This document shows positions 1 to 8,264 of a stretch of DNA of 22,723 nt, one piece after another. Both the position numbers and the translations under genes were made by a program. Within the stretch, counting starts at the first letter, position 1; the number at the start of each line of letters is the position of its first letter. Where the stretch lies: the NCBI GenBank assembly GCA_002344885.1, contig DDUQ01000144.1:534-23256 (forward strand), written 5' to 3'. The stretch is from Comamonadaceae bacterium UBA2334. GTDB taxonomy: Bacteria; Pseudomonadota; Gammaproteobacteria; Burkholderiales; Burkholderiaceae_C. The notes beneath the pieces are model-generated. The model searched no databases, was not told the origin of the DNA, and was given only the letters and a program-made list of their open reading frames with translations.

Positions 1-49
1 TGGGCTCATAACCCAAAGGTCGCAAGTTCAAATCTTGCCCGCGCAACCA
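1..49 (+). tRNA. tRNA-fMet (CAT), 3' part only
   Basis: The window opens inside a tRNA. Visible are the anticodon loop CTCATAA (anticodon CAT at 7-9) closed by three consecutive G-C pairs (GGG 2-4 with CCC 12-14), a T-arm GCAAG/TTCAAAT/CTTGC at 22-38, the 3' acceptor strand at 39-45, discriminator A46 and an encoded CCA at 47-49. The three G-C pairs above the anticodon loop and the A at acceptor position 72 (base 45), which cannot pair with the usual C1, are the hallmarks of the initiator tRNA rather than elongator Met or Ile2. The D-arm and 5' acceptor strand lie outside the window. Confidence 0.9.
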
Positions 50-53
50 ACAG

Positions 54-85
54 AAAAAAATGGCCCAGTTCGGGCCATTTTTTTT
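54..85 (+). terminator. Rho-independent terminator of tRNA-fMet
   Basis: Stem TGGCCC (61-66) and GGGCCA (72-77) around loop AGTTC, preceded by seven A and followed by eight T. It starts five bases after the tRNA CCA and has the classical hairpin plus U-tract form. Confidence 0.9.
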
Positions 86-327
86 GCCTGTTCGGTTCGG
101 CAGAGGTTTGGGAAAAGCAGTGGTGGTGTGCGCTGCGCTTCGCGCCCAGTGCCGATCACACCTTTTGCGGAGATAGCAGGTTGCTGCCTCCAACTCAAAC
201 ACCTTGCGACATTGCGGCAAACAACCTGCCTGAGGTGCACGTCATCCTTTGCTGCAGGCGACCGGTGTTGCGCTTCGGTTCTTAGCAACAACTGCCTGCG
301 CATGCCCGAGCGCGACCAGTTGATCTT

Positions 328-705
328 CTACAGTCCGAGCAGTCCTTGCCGTGTGGTGGCCGCTGACACCGCATAGGCGAGCATCAGAAGGCTGATGCCA
401 TAGCCCACAGCCCGATACGGGTGATCACTTACGGCCCAATGCGCACAGAACGCATAGATGATCAGGGCGATCAGTTTGCCAGCAAGCCACCCATCGTAAA
501 TGGGGTTGTGATGCATCAGAGCCCACAGGCTCAGGCCGCTGATGACGAGTAACAGGTAGGCCAAAAACACGATCGCCAGCAGGCGATAGTCCATCCGCCA
601 CGATGCATCGAACAGGGCGGCGGCACCCCGGACCGTAAAAATACCCACGGTGATCCATGCGACCAATGCATGGGTCTGAACCATCTGAACGTAAAACCAA
701 TCCAT
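328..705 (-). CDS. SirB2-like small integral membrane protein
   Basis: A 125-residue, very hydrophobic protein with about four predicted membrane segments. It matches the SirB2/YchQ family as I recall it: an arginine-glycine after the first helix (VRGAAALF), a central WLxxKLIALIIY segment, and a C-terminal helix ending in A-x-S-A-A-T-T-R. The family was named after an 'invasion gene expression up-regulator', but its biochemical function is not established. ATG at 705 gives the family's usual length; no strong ribosome binding site is seen. It is divergent from the paa operon, with 288 bp between the two starts, and nothing suggests a role in phenylacetate metabolism. Confidence 0.75.
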   Translation of the reverse strand: MDWFYVQMVQTHALVAWITVGIFTVRGAAALFDASWRMDYRLLAIVFLAYLLLVISGLSLWALMHHNPIYDGWLAGKLIALIIYAFCAHWAVSDHPYRAVGYGISLLMLAYAVSAATTRQGLLGL

Positions 706-726
706 GGCAACTGAGATGTCGACTGA

Positions 727-742
727 ATGATGAATTCATCAT
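727..742. promoter_or_regulatory. Perfect 16-bp palindrome between SirB2-like gene and paaN
   Basis: ATGATGAATTCATCAT is a perfect inverted repeat lying 22 bp upstream of the SirB2-like start codon and about 250 bp upstream of paaN. It has the form of a dimeric repressor operator. The regulator is unknown; PaaX, encoded at the end of the paa operon, is one candidate by position only. Confidence 0.4.
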
Positions 743-884
743 AGCGCAGGCTGCCGTCAGGCTGTATCGGATGTCGTTGTCTGCTGCGCTGTTGCTATCT
801 GAGCCGGGTCGATGCCCGGTTTGCGATGGCGGGGCTAAGCCGCCTTATTGGTGTAAATACTTAGATGGAGCGCAGTCAATGTGG

Positions 885-913
885 TTGAGTTGGTGAATAC
901 GTCATGCTACATT
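885..913 (+). promoter_or_regulatory. Candidate sigma70 promoter for the paa operon
   Basis: TTGAGT (885-890), 17 bp, then TACATT (908-913). Each hexamer matches four of six consensus bases with ideal spacing. It would start transcription near 920, about 75 bp upstream of the chosen paaN start. This is a weak pattern match without experimental support. Confidence 0.3.
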
Positions 914-993
914 TAGCTGTATTAAGAGCACATTTCTTGTATCGTAAAAGTCGCCGCTTCAGCTTGCCTGAGACCTCTAACCAAACACCGAAC

Positions 994-2661
994 ATGTCGA
1001 CAGCACTCTTCGAACGCCACAAAGCACTTCTTGACAACGCCATGAGCGCCCTGGCGTCGCGTGGATACTGGTCTGCCTTCAATGAGATGCCCAGCCCGAA
1101 GGTATATGGTGAAACAGCTCAGCCAGATGGGCGACAGTTGTGTGAGTCATATTTTGGCCGTGACTTCGATTTGGCGCAGCCCGGCGTGCAGCGCTGGTTG
1201 AGTCCGGAGGTTTCGCCCTATGGCGTGGCATTGAACGTGCGCTATCCGGTTTGTGACGCAGAAACCCTGACCCGTGCAGGGCAGGCGGCGATGGCTGCGT
1301 GGCAGGCGTTGGGTCCGGCAGGCCGCACCGGCGTGTGTCTTGAAATGCTGGTGCGCTTGAATCGCCAGAGTTTCGAAATTGCCCATGCAGTCATGTTGAC
1401 CACCGGGCAGGGTTGGATGATGGCATTCCAGGCAGGTGGCCCCCATGCGCAGGACAGGGGGTTGGAGGCCGTGGCCTATGCATGGCGTGAGCAGAGTTTC
1501 GTCCCGGCCGAAGCGGTGTGGGAGAAGCCACAGGGCAAGAACCCACCCCTCGTCATGAAGAAGCAGTTCGAAGTTGTTGGCCGCGGTGTGGCGTTGGTGA
1601 TCGGTTGCGCCACCTTCCCAACGTGGAACACCTATCCAGGGTTGTTCGCAGCTTTGGCAACCGGCAATGCGGTGATCGTCAAGCCTCATCCAAACGCGGT
1701 ATTGCCAGCAGCCATGACGGTCAAGACCATCCGCGCTGTGCTGGCGGAACAGGGTTTGGACCCGAATCTGGTGAGTTTGTGTGTGACTGATCAGCCCGAG
1801 GTCACGCAAGGTCTGGCAACGCATCCCGCTGTCAAGTCGGTGGACTTCACAGGCGGCAATGCATTTGGACAGTGGCTCATCAACAACTGCCGGCAGGCTC
1901 AGGTGTATGCAGAGTTGGCGGGTGTCAACCACATCGTCATCGACTCGACCGACGCCTACAAAGCCATGCTGGGCAATCTGGCATTCACGCTTTCGTTGTA
2001 CTCGGGGCAGATGTGTACCACCACACAGGCCATATTGGTACCGGCTGGGGGTATCGCCACAGACGAAGGCCATAAAACGTACGCCGACGTGTGTGCCGAC
2101 CTGGCGGCTGCCATTGACCGCTTCCTGAGCAAGCCCGAAGTGGCCTGTGCAGTGCTGGGTGCCATCCAGTCCGACGCAACGGCCGATCGCATCACTCTGG
2201 CGAACAGCGGACAGTTGGGCCGCGTGGTTCGGCCCTCACAGGCACTCACCCATCCGGACCATCCGGGCGCGCGCGTCCAGACCCCGGTGCTGGTTGCGTG
2301 CGACATGGCCGACGAAGCTGCCTACATGGAGGAGCGTTTTGGTCCCATCAGCTTCGTCGTCAGCGTGCCGGACACAGCAACCGCCATTCGGTTGTCAGAG
2401 CGCATGGTGTCCACGCTCGGCGCGTTGACGGTGGGCGTGTACAGCACGGACGAAGCCGTGGTCGATGCCATGACGGCCGCCACGTGGCGCAGCAAGGTGG
2501 CGTTGTCCATCAACCTGACTGGCCAGGTGTTCGTCAACCAGTCGGCTGCCTACTCGGACTTCCATGGCACAGGCGGTAACCCGGCGGCCAACGCCAGCTA
2601 TGCCGACTCGGCCTTTGTGGCCAACCGCTTCCGCGTGGTGCAGCGCCGCCGCCATGTGTGA
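994..2661 (+). CDS. paaN: Phenylacetate-pathway aldehyde dehydrogenase PaaN
   Basis: A 555-residue aldehyde dehydrogenase fold protein of the PaaN type. In the aerobic hybrid pathway the PaaZ/PaaN dehydrogenase oxidises the reactive 3-oxo-5,6-dehydrosuberyl-CoA semialdehyde formed when the oxepin-CoA ring opens. Visible motifs are the nucleotide-loop segment FTGGNAFG (residues 285-292), the general-base glutamate in ELAGVN (Glu307) and the nucleophile in GQMCTTT (Cys341). Unlike E. coli PaaZ (about 680 residues) there is no C-terminal MaoC/hotdog hydratase domain, so ring opening must be done by another protein. I chose ATG 994 because the protein then begins MSTALFERH and has the normal PaaN length; in-frame codons back to 904 add 30 unlikely residues. 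It is the first gene of the operon, 57 bp before paaG. Confidence 0.9.
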   Translation: MSTALFERHKALLDNAMSALASRGYWSAFNEMPSPKVYGETAQPDGRQLCESYFGRDFDLAQPGVQRWLSPEVSPYGVALNVRYPVCDAETLTRAGQAAMAAWQALGPAGRTGVCLEMLVRLNRQSFEIAHAVMLTTGQGWMMAFQAGGPHAQDRGLEAVAYAWREQSFVPAEAVWEKPQGKNPPLVMKKQFEVVGRGVALVIGCATFPTWNTYPGLFAALATGNAVIVKPHPNAVLPAAMTVKTIRAVLAEQGLDPNLVSLCVTDQPEVTQGLATHPAVKSVDFTGGNAFGQWLINNCRQAQVYAELAGVNHIVIDSTDAYKAMLGNLAFTLSLYSGQMCTTTQAILVPAGGIATDEGHKTYADVCADLAAAIDRFLSKPEVACAVLGAIQSDATADRITLANSGQLGRVVRPSQALTHPDHPGARVQTPVLVACDMADEAAYMEERFGPISFVVSVPDTATAIRLSERMVSTLGALTVGVYSTDEAVVDAMTAATWRSKVALSINLTGQVFVNQSAAYSDFHGTGGNPAANASYADSAFVANRFRVVQRRRHV

Positions 2662-2718
2662 CGTGCCTCTGGCACCCATGCTTCAGGCATAGCAAACAAA
2701 TGAATGGAGACAAGCGAC

Positions 2719-3528
2719 ATGGCATACAAAAACATTGAATTTCTGGTGACCGGTGGTGTGGCGCGTCTCACGCTGAACCGGCCAGACAAAATGAACGCCT
2801 TCACCGGCGACATGCACGCCGAGCTGCGGGATGCGCTCGATGCACTGCAGGCCGGCGCAGGCGACCTTGGCCAGGTCAGGGTGCTGGTGGTCACCGGGGC
2901 AGGGCGAGGTTTCTGCGCCGGGCAGGACCTGGCCGATCCGGACATGGTGTTCACCCCAGGTGAAACCCCGCCCGACATCGGCGACGTGGTTGAGCGCAAC
3001 TTCAAACCCCTCGTCATGCGCCTGACCAACCTGCGTGTGCCCACCATTGCGCGTGTGCAGGGTGTGGCCGCTGGAGCAGGTTGCAGCCTGGCGCTGGCGT
3101 GCGACATGGTCGTGGCGGCAGAGGCTGCGTCGTTCATGCTGCCGTTTTCCAAGATCGGCCTGATTCCTGACACCGGTGCGTCCTGGGCCGTGCCTCAGCG
3201 CCTCGGGCTGGCGCGTGCCATGGGCCTGGCGCTGACGGCGCAAAAGCTGCCCGCTGCCAAGGCGGCTGAATGGGGGCTGATCTGGGAATGTGTGGCCAAT
3301 GACGCGCTCGATGCAACGGTCGATGCCCTGGCCGCACAACTGGCTGTCTTGCCGACGCGCGCCATGGTGCGCACCCGTCAGGCCATGCTGGCCGCGCACA
3401 CCGCATCACTAGAGCAGCACCTGTCGTACGAGGCGCTGATGATGCGGGAGCTGGGTCACAGCGCCGACTATGTGGAAGGCGTGGCAGCGTTCCTGGAAAA
3501 ACGCCCGGCCCGGTTCAATCAGGCCTGA
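2719..3528 (+). CDS. paaG: PaaG, epoxyphenylacetyl-CoA isomerase (crotonase family)
   Basis: A 269-residue enoyl-CoA hydratase/isomerase family protein. PaaG converts the ring 1,2-epoxide of phenylacetyl-CoA to the seven-membered oxepin-CoA and also acts later as a double-bond isomerase. The oxyanion-hole segments are GFCAGQDL (64-71) and GVAAGAGCS (115-123). The acidic residue expected for PaaG is in IPDTG (Asp151), and the following QRLGLARAMGLALT is characteristic of PaaG rather than of a plain hydratase. ATG 2719 is preferred over ATG 2704 because GGAGA at 2706-2710 lies eight bases upstream. It sits between paaN and paaI in one operon. A paralogous hydratase (PaaF) is not in the window. 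Confidence 0.92.
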   Translation: MAYKNIEFLVTGGVARLTLNRPDKMNAFTGDMHAELRDALDALQAGAGDLGQVRVLVVTGAGRGFCAGQDLADPDMVFTPGETPPDIGDVVERNFKPLVMRLTNLRVPTIARVQGVAAGAGCSLALACDMVVAAEAASFMLPFSKIGLIPDTGASWAVPQRLGLARAMGLALTAQKLPAAKAAEWGLIWECVANDALDATVDALAAQLAVLPTRAMVRTRQAMLAAHTASLEQHLSYEALMMRELGHSADYVEGVAAFLEKRPARFNQA

Positions 3529-3588
3529 TCAATCCTGAAAACTGTGTAGCTGCGTACCCAATATCTACAAGCGCTGGAGCCGAAAAAT

Positions 3589-4068
3589 ATGACAAACAGC
3601 TTGCAGGAAGTCGAGTCGGAAGACGCGGAAGCCCTTGCAGGGCGCGTGGCGCAGGCCATGTGGTCTCGCGACAGCGCCAGCCAAGGGCTGGGCATGGCCA
3701 TCGTGTCGGTGTCGCCCGGTCAGGCCACGCTGGCCATGACGGTGCGGCCAGACATGGTGAATGGCCACCGCATCTGCCATGGTGGCTTCATCTTCACGCT
3801 GGCCGACAGCGCGTTTGCCTTTGCCTGCAACAGCTACAACCAGAACACGGTGGCAGCCGCGTGCCACATCGACTTCCTGGCACCCGCGAAAGAGGGTGAT
3901 GTGCTGGAGGCAGAGTGTGTTGAACGCTCGCTGTCACGCCGCACAGGGGTTTACGACACGGTGGTGCGTGTCCGCGGTGGCAAAACCGTGGCCTTGTTCC
4001 GGGGAAAAAGCGCGCGCATCAGCGGTGAGGTCATCGCGGGACTGGACGCCGCCCCGACCGCTGGTTGA
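3589..4068 (+). CDS. paaI: PaaI, phenylacetate-pathway acyl-CoA thioesterase
   Basis: A 159-residue hotdog-fold thioesterase. PaaI hydrolyses ring-hydroxylated phenylacetyl-CoA and related dead-end CoA thioesters, freeing CoA when the pathway stalls. The signature GHRICHGGFIFTLADSAFA (59-77) holds the conserved HGG turn (64-66) and the catalytic aspartate in LAD (Asp73). N- and C-terminal extensions make it slightly longer than the E. coli protein (about 140 residues). It follows paaG by 60 bp. After its stop there is a 156-bp gap to paaK containing a tandem repeat, which could separate the operon into two transcriptional segments. Confidence 0.92.
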   Translation: MTNSLQEVESEDAEALAGRVAQAMWSRDSASQGLGMAIVSVSPGQATLAMTVRPDMVNGHRICHGGFIFTLADSAFAFACNSYNQNTVAAACHIDFLAPAKEGDVLEAECVERSLSRRTGVYDTVVRVRGGKTVALFRGKSARISGEVIAGLDAAPTAG

Positions 4069-4112
4069 TGCTGCCCCTCAAGAAAGCCTGATGCACCGCA
4101 CACCCTGCACAT

Positions 4113-4179
4113 AACCCGTACACAACCCGTACACAACCCGTACACAACCCGTACACAACCCGTACACAACCCGTACACA
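4113..4179. repeat. Tandem repeat, 6 perfect copies of an 11-bp unit
   Basis: The unit AACCCGTACAC occurs six times without mismatch, starting at 4113, 4124, 4135, 4146, 4157 and 4168, followed by one further A. The array fills the paaI-paaK gap and ends 32 bp before the paaK ribosome binding site. The unit length is close to one helical turn and is not a multiple of three. Weakly similar sequence precedes it (CACCCTGCAC around 4101). Confidence 0.95.
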
Positions 4180-4224
4180 GCGGCACACGCCGACAGCCCA
4201 ACACCCCCACAGGAGACAACGCCC

Positions 4225-5550
4225 ATGCCCGTCAAGCAACCCCAGCCCGGCGACCTGGACCCCATCGAAACCGCCAGCCGCGACGAGGTGGCCGCACTGC
4301 AACTGCAACGTCTGAAGTGGAGCCTGCAGCACGCGTACGACAACGTGCCGCACTACCGCAAGAAGTTCGATGACAAAGGCGTGCATCCCAGCGACCTGAA
4401 AACGCTGGCCGATATTGCCAAGTTCCCGTTCACCACCAAGGCCGATCTGCGCGACAACTACCCCTTTGGCATGTTTGCCGTGCCGCGCACCCAGGTGGCG
4501 CGTGTGCACGCGTCGTCGGGCACCACAGGCAAACCCACGGTGGTGGGTTACACGCAGGGCGACATTGATCGATGGGCCAATCTGGTGGCCCGCTCCATCC
4601 GGGCGGCGGGCGGCCGTGCTGGCGACATCGTGCATGTCGCCTATGGGTACGGCCTGTTCACCGGTGGATTGGGGGCGCACTACGGTGCCGAGCGGGCGGG
4701 CTGCACCGTCATTCCCATGTCGGGCGGACAGACCGAAAAGCAGGTGCAACTGATTCAGGACTTCAAGCCCGACATCATCATGGTCACGCCGTCGTACTCG
4801 CTCGTCATCGCCGAGGAGTTCGCCCGACAGGGCATTGCGCCTGAAGACATTTCGCTCAAAGTCGGCATCTTCGGTGCCGAGCCCTGGGGCGAGGGCATGC
4901 GTCAGCAAATCGAGCGTGGCCTGGGGCTGGATGCCGTGGACATCTACGGCCTGTCGGAAGTGATGGGCCCCGGTGTGGCCAGCGAATGCATCGAAAGCAA
5001 AGACGGCCCCGTCATCTGGGAAGACCACTTTTACCCCGAAATCATCAACCCCGACACCGGTGAGCCCGTGGCGGACGGCGAAGAGGGCGAACTGGTGTTC
5101 ACCTCGTTGTCTAAAGAGGCCATGCCCATCATCCGCTACCGCACCCGTGACCTGACGCGCTTGCTGCCGCCCACCAGCCGGGCGTTCAGGCGCATGGGCC
5201 GCATCGTGGGCCGGTCGGACGACATGCTGATCATCCGTGGCGTGAACGTGTTCCCCACGCAGATCGAAGAGCAGGTGCTGCGCGACAAGCGTTTCACGGG
5301 TGTGTACCAGATTGTGCTCACCCGTGAAGGCCACCTCGACAACGTGGAAGTGCGTTGCGAGCTGCAGCCAGATGCCAGCGCCAGCCTCTCCGGCGCCGAC
5401 ATCGCCCAGTTGGCCAAAGAACTGCAACACCGCATCAAAACCATCATCGGCATTTCGACCAAGGTCGATGTGATGGACTTCGGCACCCTGCCGCGTACCC
5501 AGACGGGCAAGGCACGTCGCGTCTGGGACAACCGCCCCAGCCAGGTCTGA
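4225..5550 (+). CDS. paaK: PaaK, phenylacetate-CoA ligase
   Basis: A 441-residue adenylate-forming ligase that activates phenylacetate with ATP and CoA to phenylacetyl-CoA, the first committed step. The phosphate-binding loop SSGTTGKP is at 97-104, the adenine-binding motif YGLSE at 241-245, followed by YRTRDLTRL, the hinge region GRSDDMLIIRGVNVFP, and the C-terminal catalytic lysine in RTQTGKARR (Lys429). Length and motifs are those of the PaaK family rather than of larger acyl-CoA synthetases. AGGAG at 4211-4215 lies nine bases before ATG 4225. paaA follows after 43 bp. Confidence 0.95.
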   Translation: MPVKQPQPGDLDPIETASRDEVAALQLQRLKWSLQHAYDNVPHYRKKFDDKGVHPSDLKTLADIAKFPFTTKADLRDNYPFGMFAVPRTQVARVHASSGTTGKPTVVGYTQGDIDRWANLVARSIRAAGGRAGDIVHVAYGYGLFTGGLGAHYGAERAGCTVIPMSGGQTEKQVQLIQDFKPDIIMVTPSYSLVIAEEFARQGIAPEDISLKVGIFGAEPWGEGMRQQIERGLGLDAVDIYGLSEVMGPGVASECIESKDGPVIWEDHFYPEIINPDTGEPVADGEEGELVFTSLSKEAMPIIRYRTRDLTRLLPPTSRAFRRMGRIVGRSDDMLIIRGVNVFPTQIEEQVLRDKRFTGVYQIVLTREGHLDNVEVRCELQPDASASLSGADIAQLAKELQHRIKTIIGISTKVDVMDFGTLPRTQTGKARRVWDNRPSQV

Positions 5551-5593
5551 CCGGTCCGTACCGCAACCCCTCAACCCACAGGAGCCACGAAAG

Positions 5594-6607
5594 ATGTACA
5601 CCCAATCGTTCAGCGTGCCCGACGACAGCACGCCTAAACCCGTCAAATCAGTCGGCAGCACCGAGCCGCCCGAGCTGATGGCGAAGTTCGATGCGCGCAT
5701 CGATGCCGACGGTCGCATCGAACCGCAGGACTGGATGCCCGAGGCCTACCGCAAGACGCTGGTGCGCCAGATCAGCCAGCACGCGCACAGCGAAATTGTG
5801 GGCATGCTGCCCGAGGGCAACTGGATCAGCCGCGCCCCCAGCCTCAAGCGCAAAGCCATCCTGATTGCCAAGGTGCAAGATGAAGGTGGCCACGGCCTCT
5901 ACCTGTACAGCGCCGCCGAAACGCTGGGCACCAGCCGCGGCGAGATGCTCGACGCCCTGCACAGCGGCAAGGCCAAGTACAGCTCCATCTTCAATTACCC
6001 GACGCTCAACTGGGCCGATGTGGGCGTGATCGGCTGGCTGGTGGACGGCGCGGCCATCATGAACCAGATTCCGCTGTGCCGCTGCAGTTACGGCCCGTAT
6101 GCCCGGGCCATGATCCGCGTGTGCAAGGAAGAAAGCTTCCACCAGCGTCAGGGCTACGAAGCCCTGCTGGTGATGATGAAGGGCACCCAGGCCCAGCGCG
6201 ACATGGTGCAGGACGCTGTCAACCGCTACTGGTGGAAGTGCCTCGCCATGTTCGGCCCGCCCGACGCAGACAGCCCCAACAGTGCACAAGGCATGCGCTG
6301 GGGCATCAAGCGCATTTCCAACGACGACTTGCGCCAGAAGTTCATCGACGCCACGGTGCCGCAGGCCAAGGTGCTGGGCGTGACCTTGCCTGACCCCGAC
6401 CTGAAATGGAACGAAGAGCGCCAGCATTACGACTACGGCCAGATTGACTGGGACGAATTTTGGGCCACCGTCAACGGCAACGGCCCGATGAACAAGGAAC
6501 GCCTGGCCACCCGTGTCAAGGCGCACAACGACGGAGCCTGGGTGCGCGATGCCGCCCTGGCCCATGCACGCAAACAGCAACAACGCAACCTGAAGGAAGC
6601 AGCATGA
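5594..6607 (+). CDS. paaA: PaaA, catalytic subunit of phenylacetyl-CoA 1,2-epoxidase
   Basis: A 337-residue di-iron subunit of the bacterial multicomponent monooxygenase that inserts oxygen into the ring of phenylacetyl-CoA. Iron-ligand motifs visible are DEGGH (96-100, Glu97 and His100) and KEESFH (178-183, Glu180 and His183). It is about 28 residues longer than the E. coli protein, with an extended polar N-terminus (roughly 1-25). AGGAG ending at 5584 supports ATG 5594. The stop overlaps the paaB start in an ATGA arrangement, implying translational coupling of the two subunits. Confidence 0.95.
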   Translation: MYTQSFSVPDDSTPKPVKSVGSTEPPELMAKFDARIDADGRIEPQDWMPEAYRKTLVRQISQHAHSEIVGMLPEGNWISRAPSLKRKAILIAKVQDEGGHGLYLYSAAETLGTSRGEMLDALHSGKAKYSSIFNYPTLNWADVGVIGWLVDGAAIMNQIPLCRCSYGPYARAMIRVCKEESFHQRQGYEALLVMMKGTQAQRDMVQDAVNRYWWKCLAMFGPPDADSPNSAQGMRWGIKRISNDDLRQKFIDATVPQAKVLGVTLPDPDLKWNEERQHYDYGQIDWDEFWATVNGNGPMNKERLATRVKAHNDGAWVRDAALAHARKQQQRNLKEAA

Positions 6608-6915
6608 CCACCTCATCCAACGCCGCACCCGCCCTCAAGGAATGGCCCCTGTGGGAAGTGTTCGTCCGCAGCAAACAGGGCCTGGAGCACAAGCACTGCG
6701 GCAGCCTGCACGCTGCCGATGCTGCCCAGGCGCTGGTGATGGCGCGTGACGTCTACACCCGCCGCCAGGAAGGCGTGAGCATCTGGGTCGTGCCCTCGGT
6801 CGCCATCACTGCCAGCAACCCGGACGACAAGGGTGCGCTCTTCGACCCGGCGGCAGACAAGATCTACCGCCACCCCACGTTCTATGACATCCCGGAAGAA
6901 GTGGGGCACATGTAA
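6604..6915 (+). CDS. paaB: PaaB, small structural subunit of phenylacetyl-CoA epoxidase
   Basis: A 103-residue protein beginning MTTSSNAAPALKEWPLWEVF. The segments EVFVRSKQGLEHKHCGSLHA and RRQEGVSIWVVPS identify it as PaaB. In the characterised enzyme PaaB bridges PaaAC heterodimers and has no metal site. ATG 6604 overlaps the paaA stop by four bases. Its TAA at 6913-6915 is followed directly by the paaC ATG with no gap, so the paaABC subunits are probably translated in a coupled manner. Confidence 0.95.
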   Translation: MTTSSNAAPALKEWPLWEVFVRSKQGLEHKHCGSLHAADAAQALVMARDVYTRRQEGVSIWVVPSVAITASNPDDKGALFDPAADKIYRHPTFYDIPEEVGHM

Positions 6916-7698
6916 ATGAAAACCCCACTGAACTACCTGTTGCACCTGGCTGATAACGCCGTGGTGCTGGGCCAGCGCAACGCCGAATGGTGTGGCCACG
7001 GCCCCATCATCGAGGAAGACCTGGCACTGGCCAACATGAGCCTGGACCTGATCGGCCAGGCCCGCTTGCTGTACAGCGAGGCCGCCAAACTGATCGGTGG
7101 CGATGCCACCGAAGACACGCTCGCCTACTTCCGCGACGTGCCCGACTTCCGCAACTACACCTTGCTGGAACTGCCCCACCGCAGCGCGCTGGTGGGGTAC
7201 GCCAAGAGCGACATGGACTACGGCACCACCATTGCGCGCAATTTTCTCTACAGCGCCCTGATGGTGCCGCTGTGGTCGCAGCTGGAGCAGTCCGCCGATG
7301 CCAACCTGGCCGCCATTGCCGCCAAGTCGCTCAAGGAAGCCAGCTACCACCTGCGCCACTCGCGCGACTGGCTGGTCAAGCTGGGTGACGGCACCGATGA
7401 GTCCCATGCCCGCGTGCAAGCGGCTTTGGAGCATTTGATGCCCTACACGCAAGAATTCTGGACACAGTCTGCTATGGAAAAAGAGGCGGCTGAGGCGGGC
7501 ATCGTCATCGACTGGCCCCAGCTGGAAGCCGACTGGAACGCGCTAGTGGACGCCGCGCTGACCGATGCCACGCTCAAGCGCCCGTCATCGGTCGGCTACG
7601 TCACGCAGGGCAAGGTGGGTTCGCATTCCGAGCACCTGGGGTTCCTGCTGGCCGAGATGCAAAGCCTGGCCCGCGCCCACCCCGGCGCGCAGTGGTGA
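6916..7698 (+). CDS. paaC: PaaC, structural subunit of phenylacetyl-CoA epoxidase
   Basis: A 260-residue ferritin-like helical protein that pairs with PaaA. PaaC has the same fold as PaaA but does not carry the catalytic di-iron centre. Recognisable segments are LADNAVVLGQRNAEWCGHGP near the N-terminus, EEDLALANMSLDLIGQARLLY, and EASYHLRHSRDWLVKLGDGT in the middle. Its length fits the family (about 250). It begins one base after the paaB stop, and the reading frame of paaD may overlap its end if a GTG start is used. Confidence 0.95.
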   Translation: MKTPLNYLLHLADNAVVLGQRNAEWCGHGPIIEEDLALANMSLDLIGQARLLYSEAAKLIGGDATEDTLAYFRDVPDFRNYTLLELPHRSALVGYAKSDMDYGTTIARNFLYSALMVPLWSQLEQSADANLAAIAAKSLKEASYHLRHSRDWLVKLGDGTDESHARVQAALEHLMPYTQEFWTQSAMEKEAAEAGIVIDWPQLEADWNALVDAALTDATLKRPSSVGYVTQGKVGSHSEHLGFLLAEMQSLARAHPGAQW

Positions 7699-7709
7699 CA
7701 GCGCCTGCC

Positions 7710-8243
7710 ATGACCGCCACGCTGGACCACGTCTGGACCGTGCTCGACGCGGTGGCCGATCCGGAAATTCCGGTCGTGTCGCTGCGCGAGCTGGGCATCC
7801 TGCGCGACGTGCGCATGGGCCCGGACGGGGTGGAGGTGGTCATCACCCCCACCTACAGCGGTTGCCCCGCCATGGGCCAGATGGCCGATGACGTGGCGGC
7901 CGCCCTGGCCGCCCACGGCATTGCGGGCAAGGTGGTGACACAGCTGTCGCCTGCATGGACCACCGACTGGATCGGCCCTGCCGCCCGCGACAAGCTGCGG
8001 GCCTACGGCATTGCCCCGCCGCAGGCCGCCTGCGGCTCTGGCGCACCCCGAGCGGGTGCCACGCCGCAGGAGCGCGTGTTGCGTTTCATGCCAGGGGCCA
8101 GCCAGGTGCAGCCGGTGGTGCCGTGTCCCCAATGTGGTTCGACACATACCGTCGAGACCTCCCCCTTCGGCTCCACGGCCTGCAAGGCACTGTACAAGTG
8201 CCTGAGCTGCCAGGAGCCGTTTGACTACTTCAAGCCGTATTGA
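7710..8243 (+). CDS. paaD: PaaD, MIP18/DUF59-family iron-sulphur maturation protein for the epoxidase
   Basis: A 177-residue protein with an N-terminal MIP18/DUF59 domain (DPEIPVVSLRELGIL and TPTYSGCPAM) and a C-terminal cysteine-rich end (CPQCGS, then STACKALYKCLSCQEPFDYF) that can bind metal or an Fe-S cluster. PaaD is needed for epoxidase activity and is thought to help maturation of the Fe-S or di-iron centres. ATG 7710 gives MTATLDHVW; GTG codons at 7692 and 7695 are in frame and would overlap paaC. No clear ribosome binding site decides between them. A run rich in A, G and P (about 105-122) joins the two domains. Confidence 0.92.
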   Translation: MTATLDHVWTVLDAVADPEIPVVSLRELGILRDVRMGPDGVEVVITPTYSGCPAMGQMADDVAAALAAHGIAGKVVTQLSPAWTTDWIGPAARDKLRAYGIAPPQAACGSGAPRAGATPQERVLRFMPGASQVQPVVPCPQCGSTHTVETSPFGSTACKALYKCLSCQEPFDYFKPY

Positions 8244-8264
8244 GCATTTTTTCGGAGGACCCAT

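Noticed and set aside
1..49. tRNA 3' end considered as an integration site of a mobile element.
   Set aside because: No integrase gene and no second copy of the tRNA end was noticed in the window; a normal terminator follows directly.
35..376. Short open frames on both strands between the tRNA terminator and the SirB2-like gene.
   Set aside because: No family resemblance, no ribosome binding site, and one starts inside the tRNA; I see nothing supportable in 86-327.
804..844. Two small hairpins (CCGGG/CCCGG at 804-819 and GGCGG/CCGCC at 828-844) upstream of paaN, considered as a terminator or riboswitch.
   Set aside because: They lie upstream of the best promoter candidate, lack a T-run, and show no conserved aptamer pattern I recognise.
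4113..4179. The tandem repeat considered as a CRISPR array or replication iterons.
   Set aside because: The unit is only 11 bp with no spacers, there are no cas genes, and no replication initiator gene or DnaA boxes are nearby.
4078..5718. A 546-codon open frame on the minus strand opposite paaK, running through the 11-bp repeats.
   Set aside because: It is the antisense shadow of paaK and the start of paaA in high-G+C DNA; its translation shows no recognisable domain and it has no ribosome binding site.
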